A stretch of 64,000 nucleotides of DNA from Anseranas semipalmata (taxonomy: Eukaryota > Chordata > Aves > Anseriformes > Anseranatidae). Below, one piece after another: positions 60,820 to 64,000 of this stretch. A model generated the notes under the pieces. That model searched no databases, had not been told where the DNA came from, and saw only the letters and a list, made by a program, of their open reading frames with translations. The stretch's first letter is position 1; each line of letters opens with the position of its first letter. The stretch lies in the NCBI GenBank assembly GCA_013399115.1, contig VXAA01005201.1, positions 174,898 through 238,897 on the forward strand, given 5' to 3'. A program made the translations under genes and the position numbers.

Positions 60820-61583
60820 GGCAAGGCCGGAGGGTCTAGCTGGATGGCAGGAATTCTGTGGAGAAGGACTTAGGGGTCCTGCTGGACGAGAAGCTGAGCA
60901 TGAGACAGCAGTGCGCGCTTGCGGCCCGGAAGGCCAACTATGTCCTGGGCTGCATTAAAAAAGGGGTGGCCAACAGGGAGAGGGAGGTGATTGTCCCCCT
61001 CTACTCTGCTCTGGTGAGACCGCACCTGGAATACTGCGTGCAGGCCTGGGGCCCCCAGCACAAGAAGGGTGTGGAGCTCTTGGAACGGGTCCAGAGGAGG
61101 GCCACTAAGATGATCAGAGGGCTGGAACACCTCTCCTATGAAGAAAGGTTGAGGGAACTGGGCTTGTTTAGCTTGGAGAAGAGAAGGCTCCGGGGAGACC
61201 TCATTGCGGCCTTCCAGTACTTGAAGGGAGTGTATAAACAGGAGGGGGAACGCCTGTTTACACACGTTGATAGTGATAGGACAAGGGGGAATGGTTTTAA
61301 ACTAAGACAGGGGAGATTTAGGTTGGATATTAGGAGGCAGTTTTTCACTCAGAGGGTGGTGAGGCACTGGAACAGGTTGCCCAGAGAGGTTGTTGATGCC
61401 CCATCCTTGGAGGCATTCAAGGCCAGGCTGGATGTGGCGCTGGGCAGCCTGCTGCAGTGGTTGGCAACCCTGCCCAGAGCAGGGGGGTTGAAACTAGATG
61501 ATCTTTAAAGTCCTTTTCAACCCAGGCCATTCTATGATTCTAAGATGATTCTATGATTCTATGAATCTATGATTCTATGAATT
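60820..61583 (+). mobile_element. Young CR1 LINE, 5'-truncated, plus strand
   Basis: The copy begins near GGCAAGGCCGGAGGGTCTAG, inside ORF2, and runs uninterrupted to a long tail of ATTCTATG units (with variants) ending near 61583. It is the best-preserved element of the window. CpG-rich words such as GTGCGCGCTTGCGGCCCGG are still present, although CpGs decay quickly in methylated repeats, which supports a recent insertion. The related copy at 34.1 kb lies in the opposite orientation, so the two form an inverted repeat of about 470 bp separated by about 26.5 kb. Confidence 0.97.
60840..61508 (+). pseudogene. CR1 ORF2 C-terminal open frame
   Basis: An uninterrupted frame of about 223 codons follows an in-frame TAG at 60837-60839. 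It covers [100 protein letters not shown] and [18 protein letters not shown], ending LKLDDL. This is the part of CR1 ORF2 downstream of the reverse transcriptase palm (thumb and C-terminal region). The polymerase motifs and endonuclease are absent through 5' truncation, so it has no enzymatic function. No own start codon or promoter is evident. An open frame of this length reflects youth, not expression. Confidence 0.93.
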
Positions 61584-64000
61584 TATCTACACTGTAGCTT
61601 TTGGAACAGAGGTGCCTGCAGTCTTTCTGAATCTGTAATGTGCTTGCTAGTGTATTAGAAAGTAGAGATATGTCCCCAGCCCTCTTTCCACCATCCTTTC
61701 TGAAGTCTGAAATAAAACCTTATTAAACTCAGGAGTCATAGCCATGAGCTTCAAGGCGTTGCTCTGTATAAACACTTGCCAAAACTCTAAAGCAGATATT
61801 TATTGCTATCACATATTTTGTGATGGTAATCCATTACACTAATTCCTCCTCAACATTAAAACAGAAATAGGACCTCTTAATGTTAATATAACCTTTAGTC
61901 TTTATTAACATTTAATGTTAAATGTTGTTAGTAGGTTGTTAGAATCACATACACATCTGCATAAAATCACTAGGAGTCTTTTCATTATCTTCCAGGATGA
62001 GATGATGAACTGCTGAAAAAGGAGGAAAGAGTAGCTATGGATCTCAAATTTCACTACACATTAAAAAATATCTCCCCCACCAAATACATAAAAAAACAAT
62101 GAAAACTTAGTAGGTTGGCTGATCAGATAATACTCCTGTAAGCTTTATTATGAGCTTTGACTGAATTGATTTCAAGACTAAGATTTGCAGGATACAATCA
62201 ATAAACTGCTAACGACAAATTCAGAAATTTCTCTTTATTATTTAAACATCACATGACTCAGTTTTCATTAGTGAGATAGCTGTTTCACTTAAAATGTGCT
62301 AAACGCTGTAAATGTGTATTTTATTGTTAATCTTATTCAATTATTTTTTTTTAATCTTAATTCATTTACCTGTTAATTACTTAACAAATAATATGCAGTG
62401 AAACGAAGAATGGGTGTTCAGACAAAATGGCTTATAATACCTGGCAAAATTCCCAGAAATCAAGCCATTTCACATTCTTGATGCACTGCCAAATATGTTT
62501 TTGTTGTCTTCCTCCCTCAGTATAAACAAACATGGTGGTGGCGGCTGGAGGGAAGCCGGAAGGGCTTGGGGTCGGACTGGCTTTGTCCATGTCTACAGTG
62601 CATCTCCACCCCCTGCTACTTCCAAATGCTTCTGCAGATCTGATTTCCCACACTACAGTTGCGTAAAGGAAGTTTAAAAGAGCTGCATGTATACTTCATA
62701 GGAAGGTAATAAGGCATTGCAAGACTAACCTTCACACTTCGCTCGTCTGTCAAGGGGGTCTCCCCTTCCCAACAATACCCCAATGTTTTGGTAGGCAGGC
62801 TCCAGCCCACTTAGCCAGCGAGGAGGCACGGGTGGAATGCCAGGTATGTCTACAGAGCAAAGTAGTGCAGGCAGCCTGACGCCAGGAGAGAATAGGCAGG
62901 TACCTATTGAGTTACAGGATTTCTACAAATCTAATCCATGTGTAATGTGAGACTTATTACAGAGTCAGCCTCTGCCAGGGCTGTGAAAAGTCTGGGGATA
63001 TGAACAGCCCCAGAAACAATGATCCCAGTTAACTCATTGCAACCCAACATCAGATGACCAAAACTAATGCTCTTTTATCCTTGTAATTCATTTCTTGAGC
63101 AGTGATTACAAGCTGTATCTTATCAAGTATTTAATAGCAAATGGAAGAAAGTACTGATAAGACTCTGGGTGACATTGTATCTACTGCAACACTGCGTATT
63201 CTAATGAGGGTAATGTTTATTGACTGTTACGAAGAATATAAGCAAATTAAGTAAGAGAATTTAACGTGGGAAAATTTTTCATACATGTGAAACAATAAAA
63301 CCATTCTGAACTGCTAATAATACAGAGAAAATATTCAAGTGTTTCCAAATCTTGCTATAATTAAAAGACTCCTTGCTGATTTTGGGGGGTACATTGGGAA
63401 TAAACTGCAATATTAAAAAACTATGACTATCTGATACATCTGTGGTAACTTCTTCGGTCACTATAACAGTGGATAAGAGCTATGATAGAACATCTACTTA
63501 TTAGGCATCATTTTAGTCATGCACCTCTGGCATTATGTGTTCTCAGTTAATAAAGTCTTTCCACCACTTGATATTTTACCTAACTTTGTCAAATAAGTAA
63601 GCACAGCCTTTCTCAATCAATTAACTTTTAATTTGGATGTTGTTGACCATAAAGACGAAATTAATTTCATATTGTGGTTAACGAATGCTCACATTTCCAG
63701 AAATGATCTGCAGTGGTTCAGGTTGTATTTGAAAGCCAGAAACTCAGAAACGGTAAAACATGATATTGAATCCACATTCATAGCTGCACCTTGCAATAGA
63801 CTAGTGATTTTGTTCCTTTCCTCAGGCTGTGGAGGCTAACATGACACTTTTAGAAAAGGTCAACTGCTATGGGGTCTGATATTATCAGTTCATCAGTAAT
63901 ACTCATCTGGCTATTTACTGACACATATATTCTACTCTAGCAATCAAAAGTAAACAAGGTTTTGGAAGAATAGCAGCCCAGTCATAATAGAAGTTGAAAG
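61584..64000. other. Unique noncoding stretch to the window end
   Basis: AT-rich with no recognised gene or repeat. A small palindrome, TTAACATT-T-AATGTTAA, lies at 61905-61921, with another AATGTTAA at 61879-61886. A short GC-richer stretch around 62.52-62.85 kb has frames under 75 codons without recognisable motifs. Confidence 0.55.

Noticed and set aside
60870..61348. Minus-strand frames of 131 and 70 codons
   Set aside because: Antisense shadows of the well-preserved CR1 ORF2 fragment on the plus strand.
60858..61508. The CR1 frame as a functional host gene
   Set aside because: It lacks a natural start and all polymerase and endonuclease motifs, and it is continuous with the CR1 3' UTR and tail. 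It is a truncated retrotransposon.
1..64000. CRISPR arrays, bacterial operons, tRNA/rRNA genes, LTR retroviruses
   Set aside because: No regularly spaced repeats with spacers, no dense coding, no cloverleaf or rRNA words and no paired LTRs were seen. The sequence is vertebrate noncoding DNA.

Overview
The window looks like noncoding nuclear DNA from a bird. It is AT-rich, has no recognisable protein-coding gene on either strand, and carries seven pieces of CR1, the dominant avian LINE. Most of the CR1 pieces end in the family's typical 3' octamer run (ATTCTRTG units). CR1 also occurs in turtles and crocodilians, so 'bird' is the most likely reading rather than a proof. Four runs of N (406 bp, 267 bp and two single bases) show that this is a draft assembly.

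Layout: 1-3581 unique AT-rich DNA; 3582-4592 CR1 on the minus strand with a reverse transcriptase fragment and a 406-bp gap; 5182-5425 short CR1 3' end (+); 7631-8208 an assembly-suspect 60-bp duplication followed by a (GGAAAA)n tract of about 54 units; 9-18.8 kb mostly unique; 18.8 kb (GAAAG)n; 18.9-32.2 kb unique DNA with scattered microsatellites; 32208-32313 CR1 end (+); 34071-34920 CR1 (-) with a 267-bp gap; 37 kb perfect 28-bp tandem duplication; 39.8-40.3 kb and 47.8-48.3 kb stretches that resemble conserved noncoding elements; 41.2 kb (GGGAA)26; 45.56-46.31 kb decayed CR1 (+); 54.5-54.93 kb old CR1 (+) whose tail has grown into (TTCTA)n; 60.82-61.58 kb the best-preserved CR1 (+), with a 216-codon open frame.

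No genes work together here. All recognisable coding sequence is the C-terminal part of CR1 ORF2 in 5'-truncated, dead copies. The remaining open frames are short, start at non-ATG codons or lie in simple repeats, and match no family I know. No tRNA, rRNA, CRISPR array, LTR retrovirus or CpG island was recognised. The setting fits an intergenic region or a large intron. The most useful observations are the assembly artefact at 7.7 kb, the quadruplex-capable (GGGAA)26 array, the microsatellite born from a CR1 tail, and two candidate regulatory elements with clustered homeodomain motifs. I found no evidence of a new biological system.
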